Below, one piece after another: positions 8,846 to 16,964 of a stretch of 64,000 nucleotides of DNA. The notes below the pieces were generated by a model. It had not been told where the DNA came from. It ran no database searches and worked only from the letters and a program-made list of their open reading frames with translations. Position numbers and translations under genes: made by a program. Source of the DNA: JACCTH01 sp035281645 (GTDB lineage: Bacteria; Actinomycetota; Acidimicrobiia; Spongiisociales; ZC4RG35); assembly GCA_035281645.1 (NCBI GenBank), contig DATEDN010000145.1, positions 73,358-137,357 of the forward strand, given 5' to 3'. Position 1 is the stretch's first letter. Each line of letters opens with the position of its first letter.

Positions 8846-10879
8846 ATGGAAGAGCAGGAGGCGAGCGAGCGGATCGAGGAGCTGCGTCAGCAGCTGCGTT
8901 ATCACGGCTATCGATATCACGTCCTCGATGAGCCCGAGATCTCCGACTTCGACTACGACCAGTTACTGCGCGAGCTGATTGCCCTCGAGGAGGAACACCC
9001 CCTCCTCATAACCCCCGACTCCCCGACCCAGCGGGTGGGAGGACCGATCGGGGACCTCTTCGCACCGGTCCGCCACCTGCGCCCGCTCTTCTCCCTCGAC
9101 AACATCGAGGCGACCTCGGAGCTCGAGGCGTGGGGCTCGCGTCTCGAGCGAGGACTGGGAAGGCCGGCCCAGGGATTTTCCTGCGAGTTGAAGATCGACG
9201 GGCTGGCGGTGGTGCTGACGTATGAGGATGGCAAGCTGGCTCGGGCGGCCACCCGGGGTGATGGGGCGACCGGCGAGGACATCACCGCCAATCTCCGCAC
9301 TCTCAAATCGATTCCTTTGCGCCTCCTCGGCAAGCCTCCCCGCCTCCTCGAGGTGCGAGGGGAGGTCTACATGCCCCTGCGAGCCTTCGAAGAGCTCAAC
9401 CGGCGCCAGAGCGAGTCCGAACTCAGGATCTTCGCCAACCCCCGCAACGCCGCCGCCGGCTCGGTCCGTCAGAAGGACCCGGGCATCACCGCCGGCCGCG
9501 ACCTCGGGATTTGGGTTTACCAGGTAGGTCTCCTGGAGGGAGGTCCCCCGCTGGCTCGCCATTCCGAGCAGATGGCATATCTCTCGGAGCTGGGCCTTCG
9601 GGTCAACCCCACCTCCCGGGCAGTGTCGGACCTCGACGAGGTGAAGAAGTTCTTGCTCGAGGCGGAGAAGAAGCGTCACGGCCGCGACTACCAAACCGAC
9701 GGGGTCGTCATCAAGGTGGACTCCCTCGCCGACCAGCTGGAACTCGGCTACACGTCCCACGCTCCTCGCTGGGCGGTCGCTTACAAATTCCCCCCGGAAG
9801 AACAGGTGACGACCCTGCGAGATATCCAAATCAATGTCGGTCGCACCGGAGCGGCCACGCCGTTTGCGGTTCTCGAGCCGGTGCAAGTCGGTGGAGCGAC
9901 AGTCACTTACGCCACCCTCCATAACGAGGATGAGTTGCGACGAAAGGACGTTCGCATCTCCGACAAAGTGATCGTTCGGCGCGCCGGCGACGTCATCCCT
10001 GAGGTGGTGGGCCCGGTGGTGTCGGTGCGGACAGGGAAGGAGAAGCCCTGGTCGATGCCGGCCAAATGCCCCTTCTGCGGTCACCCCATTGAGCGGCCCC
10101 CGGGCGAGAAAGTGGCCCGCTGCACCGGAGGCTTCGAATGTCCCTCCCGGGTTCGGGAATGGCTCTTCCATTTCGCCTCCCGGGGAGCGATGGACATCGA
10201 GGGGATGGGTTACAAGACGATCGATCTGCTTCTCCGGGAAGGGCTGATCGACGACCCCGCCGACATCTTCCTGCTCAAGCCTGAGCAACTCCTCGGCTAC
10301 GAAGGCTGGGGAGAGGTTTCGGTGGCCAATTTGATGAAAGGGATCGAGGCGGCTCGGCATCGCCCGCTCCAGCGGGTCCTGGTTGCCTTGGGAATTCGGC
10401 ATGTCGGTGGCACCGTTGCCCGTCTCCTGGCACGTCGCTTTCACAGCCTCGAACGCCTGATGAGTGCCACCCCCGAGGACCTCGCCGGGGTCGAGGGGCT
10501 CGGTCAAGTCATTGCCAACTCGGTGAGGGCTTGGTCAATAGATCCCGACAACATCGCTCTGGTGAAAAAGCTGGCGGCGGCGGGCGTCAGCATGGCCGAT
10601 GAAGAACTCCAAACGGACGCCTCCTCCGATTTGTTGGCCGGGATGACTCTGGTCGTCACCGGCACCTTGGACTCAATGAGCAGGGAGCAAGCCGAAAGCG
10701 AAATCACAAGCCGGGGCGGCAAGGCGGCAAGCAGTGTCTCCCGCAAGACAGTGGCGCTAGTGGCCGGTGAGAATGCCGGCCAGAGCAAGGTCTCCAAGGC
10801 GACCGACTTGGGCGTCCCGATAATCGACGAGAAGCAGTTCTTGCGATTGCTATCCGAGGGACTCGATGCTCTCTCCTAG
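8846..10879 (+). CDS. ligA: NAD-dependent DNA ligase LigA
   Basis: A 677-residue bacterial replicative ligase that seals nicks using NAD+. Domains in order: Ia NAD-binding region with YHVLDEPEISDFDYDQL (about 20-36); adenylation domain with the AMP-accepting Lys in ELKIDGLAV (about 115) and RGDGATGEDIT; OB fold; four-Cys zinc finger starting at KCPFCGHP and ending FECPSR; helix-hairpin-helix domain; and a C-terminal BRCT domain from about 597 (LLAGMTLVVTGTL). All parts are present at full length. It is followed, with a 14-base overlap, by a DUF3105 lipoprotein gene. Confidence 0.97.
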   Translation: MEEQEASERIEELRQQLRYHGYRYHVLDEPEISDFDYDQLLRELIALEEEHPLLITPDSPTQRVGGPIGDLFAPVRHLRPLFSLDNIEATSELEAWGSRLERGLGRPAQGFSCELKIDGLAVVLTYEDGKLARAATRGDGATGEDITANLRTLKSIPLRLLGKPPRLLEVRGEVYMPLRAFEELNRRQSESELRIFANPRNAAAGSVRQKDPGITAGRDLGIWVYQVGLLEGGPPLARHSEQMAYLSELGLRVNPTSRAVSDLDEVKKFLLEAEKKRHGRDYQTDGVVIKVDSLADQLELGYTSHAPRWAVAYKFPPEEQVTTLRDIQINVGRTGAATPFAVLEPVQVGGATVTYATLHNEDELRRKDVRISDKVIVRRAGDVIPEVVGPVVSVRTGKEKPWSMPAKCPFCGHPIERPPGEKVARCTGGFECPSRVREWLFHFASRGAMDIEGMGYKTIDLLLREGLIDDPADIFLLKPEQLLGYEGWGEVSVANLMKGIEAARHRPLQRVLVALGIRHVGGTVARLLARRFHSLERLMSATPEDLAGVEGLGQVIANSVRAWSIDPDNIALVKKLAAAGVSMADEELQTDASSDLLAGMTLVVTGTLDSMSREQAESEITSRGGKAASSVSRKTVALVAGENAGQSKVSKATDLGVPIIDEKQFLRLLSEGLDALS

Positions 10880-11411
10880 AGGGGTTGGGGCGGTATTTCT
10901 GGCCCTCGCCTTGGCGGCTTGCGCGGAGCCGGCGGGGCGTACGTACGAGGTCTCCCAACCCGAGGACTTGGGAGTCGAGCACCTGTCACCAGAGAGCGTC
11001 GACGCCATCGTGGCCGGCACTGAAGACCCACCTCGCTACAGCTCAGTGCCGGCTACGTCGGGGCCACATGCACCGGCTCCGACCCCTTGCGGGATTTTCC
11101 GACAGGAGGTGCCCGAGATCTTCAACATCCATTCCCTCGAGCACGGGGCGGTGATTTTCTACTACCAGCCCGACTCGATCTCTGACACCGAGCTCGCCGC
11201 ACTCGAGGACCTCGGGCGGGAGCTGGCGACTCATGTGATCGTTATGCCCCACACCGGCCTCGACGTGGCCCTGGCGATGGTGGCCTGGGGGAACCTGGCG
11301 CAACTCGAAAGCATCGACGTCGAGGCCGCTCGCAGTTTCTGGGGCGAGTTCGCACAGCGAGGCCCGGAATCGGGAATCCCATGCGCCTTCACGGTGGACG
11401 AGGCGGCCTGA
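10866..11411 (+). CDS. DUF3105 family lipoprotein
   Basis: A 181-residue secreted lipoprotein of unknown function. Seen: signal peptide with lipobox LAAC, so Cys19 would be lipidated and the protein anchored to the outer face of the membrane; the DUF3105 hallmarks ATSGPHAP and HSLEHGAVIFYY at about 61-68 and 92-103; and a conserved VIVMPHTG block. The His residues in SGPH and HSLEH are typical of the family and may bind metal, which is inference. The ATG lies inside the end of ligA. DUF3105 proteins are common in actinobacteria; no substrate is known. Confidence 0.88.
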   Translation: MLSPRGVGAVFLALALAACAEPAGRTYEVSQPEDLGVEHLSPESVDAIVAGTEDPPRYSSVPATSGPHAPAPTPCGIFRQEVPEIFNIHSLEHGAVIFYYQPDSISDTELAALEDLGRELATHVIVMPHTGLDVALAMVAWGNLAQLESIDVEAARSFWGEFAQRGPESGIPCAFTVDEAA

Positions 11412-11435
11412 GAGAGCAGAGCTAGGGTTTTCCCC

Positions 11436-12578
11436 GTGAAGGTCAACCCCGTCGTCGAAGGGTTTGGCGAGTACGCCATTGGAGCGCTGGCTGAGCACGC
11501 TCGCCGACTCCGGGCGGAGGGAGTGCGGGTGCTCGACTTTTCGATCGGTGATCCGCGCGAGCCAACCCCTCCCTTCATCCCCGAGGCGTTGAAGGCGGCC
11601 GTTCCCCAGATCTCGCAGTATCCGACCACAGCCGGCCTGCCCGAGTTGCGAGAAGCGATCGCGGGGTACCTCAAACGTCGATTTGGTGTCGGCGTGAATC
11701 CCGATACTCAAGTCATCCCCACCTCGGGTTCGAAGGAAGCGATCTTCTCGACGGCTCTGGCCTTCGTCGACCGAAGCCGTAAACATCTAGTGGCTTGGCC
11801 GAGCCCGGGCTATCCGATCTATGGAAGAGGAGCACGCTTCGCCGGGGCCGAGGGGCGACCGGTCGAGCTCGAATCCGATTTCATATTCCGGGCGCACCAC
11901 CTGGAGGCGGACGCCTGGCGGCGGGCCGCTCTGGTCTGGACTTGCTCGCCTCACAACCCGGCCGGATCGATCACCAGTGGCGACGACCTGGCCGCTCTTG
12001 TGACCGCGGCCCGGGAGGGCGAGGCTCTCCTCTGTTCGGACGAGTGCTACGCGGACATCTACGACGAACAACCCCCGACCTCGGTGCTCGAGGTGGCCGG
12101 TCCGGGGGCGGAAGGAGTCCTCGCCTTCTTCTCCCTCTCGAAGCGATCGGGCATGACCGGATATCGCTCGGGGGCCATTGTCGGCGACGCGGAAGCAATA
12201 CGCCTCATCAGGCTTCTTCGCACGTCGACGGGTACTGCCTCCCCTGAGTTCGTGCAGCGGGCGGCGATAGCCGCTTGGTCCGATGACGATCACGTCGCCG
12301 AGCGCCGGGCCATCTTTCGCCAGAAGCGCCGCATCCTCGGAGCGGCGTGCGAGGCTGTCGGAATGGCCGTGGTGGGGTCGGAGGGAGGCATATATCTCTG
12401 GGTTCGAGTCGGTGACGATCTCGAGATCAGCAGTCGCTTGCTCACCCGGGGAGTTCTCGTAACTCCCGGCCGCGCCTTCGGCGAGGGGGGCGAGGGATAT
12501 GTTCGACTGGCTCTCGTACCACCGCTGGATCAGTGTGACGAAGCGGCCGAGGTCTTGAGGGAATGTCTCGCGAACTGA
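11436..12578 (+). CDS. dapC: N-succinyldiaminopimelate aminotransferase (class I/II aminotransferase, DapC-like)
   Basis: A 380-residue fold-type I PLP aminotransferase. Seen: FSIGDPREPTP near the N-terminus, PTSGSKEAIF (PLP phosphate contact), CSPHNPAGS with the conserved Asn, SDECYADIY with the Asp and Tyr contacting PLP, FFSLSKRSGMTGYRSG with the PLP Lys, and a C-terminal RLAL Arg binding the substrate carboxylate. The following genes are dapD and dapE, so the reaction is most likely N-succinyl-2-amino-6-ketopimelate to N-succinyl-LL-diaminopimelate in lysine and peptidoglycan synthesis. The specific function rests on this context; the fold is certain. It overlaps dapD by 16 bases. Confidence 0.88.
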   Translation: MKVNPVVEGFGEYAIGALAEHARRLRAEGVRVLDFSIGDPREPTPPFIPEALKAAVPQISQYPTTAGLPELREAIAGYLKRRFGVGVNPDTQVIPTSGSKEAIFSTALAFVDRSRKHLVAWPSPGYPIYGRGARFAGAEGRPVELESDFIFRAHHLEADAWRRAALVWTCSPHNPAGSITSGDDLAALVTAAREGEALLCSDECYADIYDEQPPTSVLEVAGPGAEGVLAFFSLSKRSGMTGYRSGAIVGDAEAIRLIRLLRTSTGTASPEFVQRAAIAAWSDDDHVAERRAIFRQKRRILGAACEAVGMAVVGSEGGIYLWVRVGDDLEISSRLLTRGVLVTPGRAFGEGGEGYVRLALVPPLDQCDEAAEVLRECLAN

Positions 12579-13366
12579 TCGAAGCGGCCTTTGCCGGCGA
12601 GGTCGATCTGCAAGAGGCCGCCCCCGAAGTCGAGGCGGCCATCGCCCAACTCGACCAGGGGACTCAGCGCGTGGCCGAGCAAGTCGACGGGGAATGGAAG
12701 GTCAATGGCTGGCTCATGAAGGCCATCCTTCTCTATTTTCGGCTGAGGAAATCTGAGACGATCGACATCGGGCCTTTCGAGTACCACGACAAGATTCCCC
12801 TCAAACGCAACCTCGCCAGCCAGCAGGTCCGGGTGGTGCCACCCGGAATGGTTCGATATGGCGCCTTTTGCGAACCGGGAGTGATCGTGATGCCGGGCTA
12901 CGTCAACATCGGCGCCCGGGTGGGCTCGGGAACCATGGTCGACACGTGGGCCACCGTCGGCTCCTGCGCCCAGATCGGTCGCAATGTCCATCTGAGCGGG
13001 GGAGTCGGCATCGGTGGAGTGCTCGAGCCACCGGGGGCACGACCGGTAGTCGTCGAAGACGACGCCTTCATCGGCTCGCGCTCAATCGTGGTCGAAGGTG
13101 CCCTGATCGAAAAAGGGGCGGTGCTGGGAGCGAACACGGTGATAGCGGCCAACACCCCGATCATCGACGTGACTGGCCCTGAGCCCGTCGAGTATCGGGG
13201 AAGGGTTCCGGCGGGGGCGATAGCTGTTCCCGGTACCCGGCCTAAGCAATTTCCTGCCGGGACTTATCAACTCTCTTGCGCTTTGATCATTGGGTACCGC
13301 ACCGCCTCGACGAGCGAGAAAACCAGCCTCAATGACTATCTCAGGGAAGCCGGCGTCAGCGTGTGA
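12563..13366 (+). CDS. dapD: Tetrahydrodipicolinate N-succinyltransferase DapD
   Basis: A 267-residue left-handed beta-helix acyltransferase that succinylates tetrahydrodipicolinate from succinyl-CoA. Seen: helical N-terminal domain, then hexapeptide-repeat coils from about residue 90 (GAFCEPGVIVMPGYVNIGA), the highly conserved MVDTWATVGSCAQIG and NVHLSGGVGIGGVLEP blocks, and a C-terminal PGTRPK segment. Size and motifs match the E. coli type of DapD, rather than the longer, divergent mycobacterial type. It sits between dapC and dapE with overlaps at both ends, consistent with one operon and translational coupling. Confidence 0.95.
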   Translation: MSRELIEAAFAGEVDLQEAAPEVEAAIAQLDQGTQRVAEQVDGEWKVNGWLMKAILLYFRLRKSETIDIGPFEYHDKIPLKRNLASQQVRVVPPGMVRYGAFCEPGVIVMPGYVNIGARVGSGTMVDTWATVGSCAQIGRNVHLSGGVGIGGVLEPPGARPVVVEDDAFIGSRSIVVEGALIEKGAVLGANTVIAANTPIIDVTGPEPVEYRGRVPAGAIAVPGTRPKQFPAGTYQLSCALIIGYRTASTSEKTSLNDYLREAGVSV

Positions 13367-14457
13367 ATGATCTCCACAAAACCTTGCAATGGCTCATCGA
13401 TACCCCGTCAGAGACCGGCAACGAGGGTCGGCTCTGCACGGAGGTGGCGGCCAGGCTCTATCGCGCCTTCGGGCAGGAGACGGTCGACCGAGTGGGGAAC
13501 TCCCTGGTCGTCGGGCCCCGCGATGCCGCCGCCCCCATCCTTCTCGTCGGACACCTCGACACGGTTCCTTCTCAGGGTCAGCCTCCGGCGCGGATAGAAG
13601 GCGACCGAATGTTCGGTCTCGGGGCCTCCGACATGAAAGCGGGGGTGGCAGTGATGCTGCACTTGCTCGAGGATCGCGACGTCCGATTGACGGGCCGCGA
13701 CCTGATCGGGGTGTTCTATGCCGGGGAAGAAGGATCGTCCGAGGCAAACGAGTTGGAAACGGTGTTGGTCCGAGCACCTTGGCTCAAAGCCGCGTCGTTT
13801 GCGGTCGTCCTCGAACCGACTGATGGCGAGGTCCAGATCGGTTGCAACGGAGTTGTCAACGCTCGTGTCGTTTTCGAGGGCACCGCCGCCCATTCCGCCC
13901 GTCCTTGGCTGGGAGTCAATGCCGTCACTCGGGCGGGGGAGTGGCTGGCGGAGATGGACAAGCGAGAGCCAGAACCGGTCGAGATCGACGGCCTGATCTT
14001 CCGGGAAGTCATCTCGGTCACTCGGGCATCGGGGGGAATCGCCAACAACATCATTCCTTCGAGCTTCGAGCTCAACGTCAACTTCCGGTTTGCCCCTCAT
14101 CGCAGCATCGACGATGCGGTCGATGTGCTGGCCTCGGTGTGCGCCGCTGCCGATGGGTTCGAGGTCGTCGACTCGGCGCCTGCGGGGCCGGTCGATACGG
14201 CTCATCCGATCCTCGACCGCTTACGCGAGTTGTCGGGCGCGCCGGCGGCAGCCAAACAAGGCTGGACAGACGTGGCTCGGCTGGGCGCACACGGGATCGC
14301 GGCGGTCAACTACGGGCCAGGGGAAACAGCGCTGGCTCATAAGGTGGATGAGAGTGTCCGCCTCGACGACCTCGACAAGGTCTTCGACACCCTGCGCCAA
14401 CTTCTACTGGACGCGGAAAGTCCATTCGAACTCGCCGGGGCTGGGGAGTCCGGCTAA
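13363..14457 (+). CDS. dapE: Succinyl-diaminopimelate desuccinylase DapE (M20 family)
   Basis: A 364-residue zinc amidohydrolase that releases succinate to give LL-diaminopimelate. Seen: first metal motif GHLDTVPSQG (about 66-75), GASDMKAGVAVML with the bridging Asp, catalytic Glu in FYAGEEGSSE, a dimerisation lid domain starting near the conserved HSARPWLG, and a C-terminal His in the ALAHKVDE block. The GTG start overlaps the dapD stop by 4 bases. M20 proteins vary in substrate, but the dapC-dapD-dapE order makes the desuccinylase role very likely. The last 54 bases overlap a convergent small membrane-protein gene. Confidence 0.92.
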   Translation: MNDLHKTLQWLIDTPSETGNEGRLCTEVAARLYRAFGQETVDRVGNSLVVGPRDAAAPILLVGHLDTVPSQGQPPARIEGDRMFGLGASDMKAGVAVMLHLLEDRDVRLTGRDLIGVFYAGEEGSSEANELETVLVRAPWLKAASFAVVLEPTDGEVQIGCNGVVNARVVFEGTAAHSARPWLGVNAVTRAGEWLAEMDKREPEPVEIDGLIFREVISVTRASGGIANNIIPSSFELNVNFRFAPHRSIDDAVDVLASVCAAADGFEVVDSAPAGPVDTAHPILDRLRELSGAPAAAKQGWTDVARLGAHGIAAVNYGPGETALAHKVDESVRLDDLDKVFDTLRQLLLDAESPFELAGAGESG

Positions 14458-14766
14458 CGAGTCCCAGACGATTCGGATTTCTTGGATACCCGGGGTCCAG
14501 GCCTGCATCACGAGGCTCTGGGCGCTCGGCTGCCACCTATGGACTCCCGTCGGCTCGACGAAGGTGATCTCATTCTCGGGGATGAGGAAACCATTGACGT
14601 AGATCTGGGCCTGGTAGCCGGACTCAAGATCGATTTCCAAGATCGCCTGCGTCAAAGCCGAATCATTGGGATGGGGAGTGATCGACTCGATCGGCGCGGG
14701 AAGCTCGGTGGGCTCGCCGCCACCCCCGAAGGCAATGGCCAGAAGCACCGCAGCCAGAGCCACCAA
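14404..14766 (-). CDS. Small membrane-anchored protein of unknown function
   Basis: A roughly 120-residue protein with one N-terminal hydrophobic segment (VALAAVLLAIAF) and an extracellular domain of about 95 residues. I do not recognise a named family. The domain looks immunoglobulin-like in pattern: short strands with ILEIDLESGYQAQIYVNG and a C-terminal EFEWTFRV. The start is unclear: TTG at 14766 cuts into the hydrophobic stretch, and the frame stays open upstream to about 14799 (ATT) with more membrane-like residues (FIYLGL), ending next to the inverted repeat at 14801. It overlaps the end of dapE tail to tail by 54 bases. Reality is supported by the membrane segment and clean domain. Confidence 0.6.
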   Translation of the reverse strand: MVALAAVLLAIAFGGGGEPTELPAPIESITPHPNDSALTQAILEIDLESGYQAQIYVNGFLIPENEITFVEPTGVHRWQPSAQSLVMQAWTPGIQEIRIVWDSLAGLPSPGEFEWTFRVQ

Positions 14767-14800
14767 TGCGAGCCCGAGGTAGATAAACCGGTATGAAATC

Positions 14801-14854
14801 GCAACCTAAGGTTATAGGCCGCGGAAACCACGGCTTATAGCCTTAGGTTTCCGC
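14801..14854. repeat. CCTAAGG-family inverted repeat, copy 1
   Basis: A near-perfect inverted repeat: arm 14803-14824 pairs with 14828-14849 across a 3-base loop, with 19 of 22 positions complementary. Core of each arm is AACCTAAGG(C/T)TATA(A/G)GCC. A second pairing is possible between GCGGAAACC (14821-14829) and GGTTTCCGC (14846-14854). It lies just after the stop of the 512-residue membrane-protein gene on the minus strand, so it may end that transcript, though no T run follows. The same element recurs at 21405-21457. Confidence 0.85.
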
Positions 14855-14855
14855 A

Positions 14856-16394
14856 TCAATCGCCGGCGATGAGATAGACGAGGCGGCCGTCGGGATCGAT
14901 GCCCAGTCGGAGGCCGAGATAGCCGCTCTCCCGGAACTGGTAGTACTGCTCGAACTCCGCTGCCGCCAAAATTCCGGAGAGTGCCTGCCAATCTTCTTCG
15001 CTGTTAGTGGCGTGGACCGCCGGCCAGGAATAGACGCCGGCGCCATCGAGAGCCGGATCGGCGTTGAGGATCCTGGTCGTCATCGAGAGGACGTCGAAGC
15101 CAAGGCGAGCGCTGTGGATCCAGGTTCGCATCGGGTCTTCTTCGCCTCCAAACGTGAAGGCGGCGTTGTCTTCGAGCACGACCTCGGCCAGCCTGCCCAT
15201 CTCACAGCCCGACGCCAGCTCAAAGATCAGCTGCCGTTTGGCTTCCACTACTTCCGGTAGACCCTGGGGAGCCAATGCCGGCAGGTCGAGGGGCGTGCAG
15301 GGGATCTCACCCAAACCCGATCCAAGAGAGGCCGCTGCGTCGACGGTGAGCTCGGGCACGAGTGCAAAGGTGCTGGAACCTTCGATCTCGGTCTGAGGCA
15401 CGAATGAGTCGCCACTGAAGTCGCCGACGACCACTGAGGTGCCACCCACCGCCACGGTGCTGAGGTCCAAAGCCTCGATCTGCCAACCGTCGACAGGGCT
15501 CGCCCCGAGGTCTTGGCCGGAAGTGGTCAGATGCCGGAGAACGCGACCATCCGATCCGTCTTCGAGGACGTACAGCGAATCACCGCTGAGGGCAACGTCG
15601 TTGATCGAAGCCGGGTGGCAGTCGGGAAAGCCTTCGGGCATCTGCTGACCGCCCGTCGCGAAGAGGTCGATCTCGGGGCAATCGATGCCACGTACCAGGG
15701 CCAGTACAGAGTCTGAAAGCGAAGCGGCTATCAATTCCGAGGTGGCGGGGATCACCACCTCCTGGTTCTGGCCATCGAGGTCCAAGCTGACGACAGCGCT
15801 CGTCCCCTGCGAGTCCAGCCGGTAATAGACGCGACCGTTGCTCACTCCGACGGGCGTTATCAAGCCTTGAGGCGGAGGCGCCGCCACCGGTTGAGGAGTC
15901 ACCGCTCCGGCGGGGAGCCAGAGCAACGTGCCCTGATCCCAGGGAAGGGGGCTCACCTCGTGGGTGAAGACCAGCCCTCCCTCTCCGTCGCTTACCACCC
16001 ACGAGATGCCTTCGTAGTAGGGGTCGCTTTCGAGGGCGCCGGTGGCTCCGTCGGTGCCGAGCACCGTCCAAGAGATTCCCTCGGGGCCGGCGGTCACCAC
16101 CGCCGCTCCCGCTGTGACGACAGGAAGGGCGGTTGTCGTCGGGCTGGGAGCGGCGGTGGTGGGGGTCGTGGGGCCAGTGGTTGATGGGCTGACGACCACT
16201 TCGCTGCCGGGGCGCAGAGCGAGCACAATGACGACCAACCCGGCGACGACGACCATCCCCGAAAGGGCGCCGATGATCCTTCGCTGCCGGCGACGCTGGG
16301 CTACCTCGATCGCCCGCCGGTACTCGCCGGGGTCGAGCGCCAGCCGCTCGGCAGTGTCATGCAATTCGTTCCTGATTCGATCCTCAAGCCTCAT
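14856..16394 (-). CDS. Membrane-anchored, probable anti-sigma partner with large extracellular domain
   Basis: A 512-residue single-pass protein whose start overlaps the end of an ECF sigma gene by 11 bases. Seen: about 40 basic cytoplasmic residues (LEDRIRNELHDTAERL...RRRQRR), a membrane segment at about 41-61 (GMVVVAGLVVIVLAL), a Thr/Pro/Ser-rich linker, then a roughly 400-residue exterior domain with repeated strand-like blocks such as GRVYYRLDSQG and DSLYVLEDGSDGRVLRHL, which look like beta-propeller blades, and scattered Cys (IDCPEI, PDCHP, IPCTP, SGCEMG). No HxxxCxxC zinc anti-sigma motif is present. Acting as a sensor holding the sigma factor is inference from gene order and topology. 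The family is not recognised by name. Confidence 0.75.
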   Translation of the reverse strand: MRLEDRIRNELHDTAERLALDPGEYRRAIEVAQRRRQRRIIGALSGMVVVAGLVVIVLALRPGSEVVVSPSTTGPTTPTTAAPSPTTTALPVVTAGAAVVTAGPEGISWTVLGTDGATGALESDPYYEGISWVVSDGEGGLVFTHEVSPLPWDQGTLLWLPAGAVTPQPVAAPPPQGLITPVGVSNGRVYYRLDSQGTSAVVSLDLDGQNQEVVIPATSELIAASLSDSVLALVRGIDCPEIDLFATGGQQMPEGFPDCHPASINDVALSGDSLYVLEDGSDGRVLRHLTTSGQDLGASPVDGWQIEALDLSTVAVGGTSVVVGDFSGDSFVPQTEIEGSSTFALVPELTVDAAASLGSGLGEIPCTPLDLPALAPQGLPEVVEAKRQLIFELASGCEMGRLAEVVLEDNAAFTFGGEEDPMRTWIHSARLGFDVLSMTTRILNADPALDGAGVYSWPAVHATNSEEDWQALSGILAAAEFEQYYQFRESGYLGLRLGIDPDGRLVYLIAGD

Positions 16395-16896
16395 GGTTCA
16401 TCCCCAATTGCTGCCGAAGTTCCGCCATCGCTCGGTGCAGCCGGCTCTTCACGGTGCCTGGCCTGATTCCCAAAGCCCGCGCCACATCGTCGGTGCTCCA
16501 ATCGAGATAGTGGCGAAGCACCACCACCGCTCTCGCGTCCAATGGCAAGGCCTTCACGGCCCGGTCGAGATCAGGGTCGGTAAAGCTGACTTCGGTCGAG
16601 CGTTCTGGAACCTGATCGGCGAGTACTTCCCGCTTCCGCTTGCGGAGCCTCGAACGTGCCCAGTTGAGTCCCACTCGATAGGTCCAGCCGGCCTGGTTGT
16701 CGAAACCGGAGACGGTGCGCCAGTGCTGATAGGTGCGGGTCATCGCCTCGTCCACCGCCTCCGCCGCCAGATCGCGATTACCCAATGTCAACGCCAGTGC
16801 CCGAAAGATGTGCTGGCGATTGGTGCGATAAAAGGCCTCGAAGGAGGACTCCTGCATCCGAACGACCGGAATCTCGCCGGTGTCGGTCGCCATCAT
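16384..16896 (-). CDS. ECF RNA polymerase sigma factor (SigE-like family)
   Basis: A 170-residue extracytoplasmic-function sigma factor. Seen: region 2 with FEAFYRTNRQHIFRALALTLGNRDLAAEAVDEAM and the -10-recognition stretch WTYRVGLNWARSRLRKRKRE, and region 4 with KALPLDARAVVVLRHYLDWSTDDVARALGIRPGTVKSRLHRAMAEL (shown here only by its start and end: LPLDARAV to HRAMAEL). Region 4 holds a helix-turn-helix that binds the -35 element. It precedes and overlaps the membrane partner gene, the usual sigma/anti-sigma arrangement. Two candidate starts exist (ATG at 16896 or the next codon). The regulon is unknown. Confidence 0.93.
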   Translation of the reverse strand: MMATDTGEIPVVRMQESSFEAFYRTNRQHIFRALALTLGNRDLAAEAVDEAMTRTYQHWRTVSGFDNQAGWTYRVGLNWARSRLRKRKREVLADQVPERSTEVSFTDPDLDRAVKALPLDARAVVVLRHYLDWSTDDVARALGIRPGTVKSRLHRAMAELRQQLGMNHEA

Positions 16897-16964
16897 CTCT
16901 TGTTCGCTGCCAGGGGGCTCACGTCGCTTAGACGCCCGGCTGCTTTTTTTGGTTCTCAGACCGA

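Noticed and set aside
8963..10507. A 514-residue open frame antisense to ligA
   Set aside because: Shadow of a strongly conserved gene in high-GC DNA; its protein has no recognisable domain or ribosome site.
16897..16964. Terminator after the M23 gene using the T run near 16945
   Set aside because: The T run is on the plus strand whereas the gene is on the minus strand, and no clear stem is adjacent.
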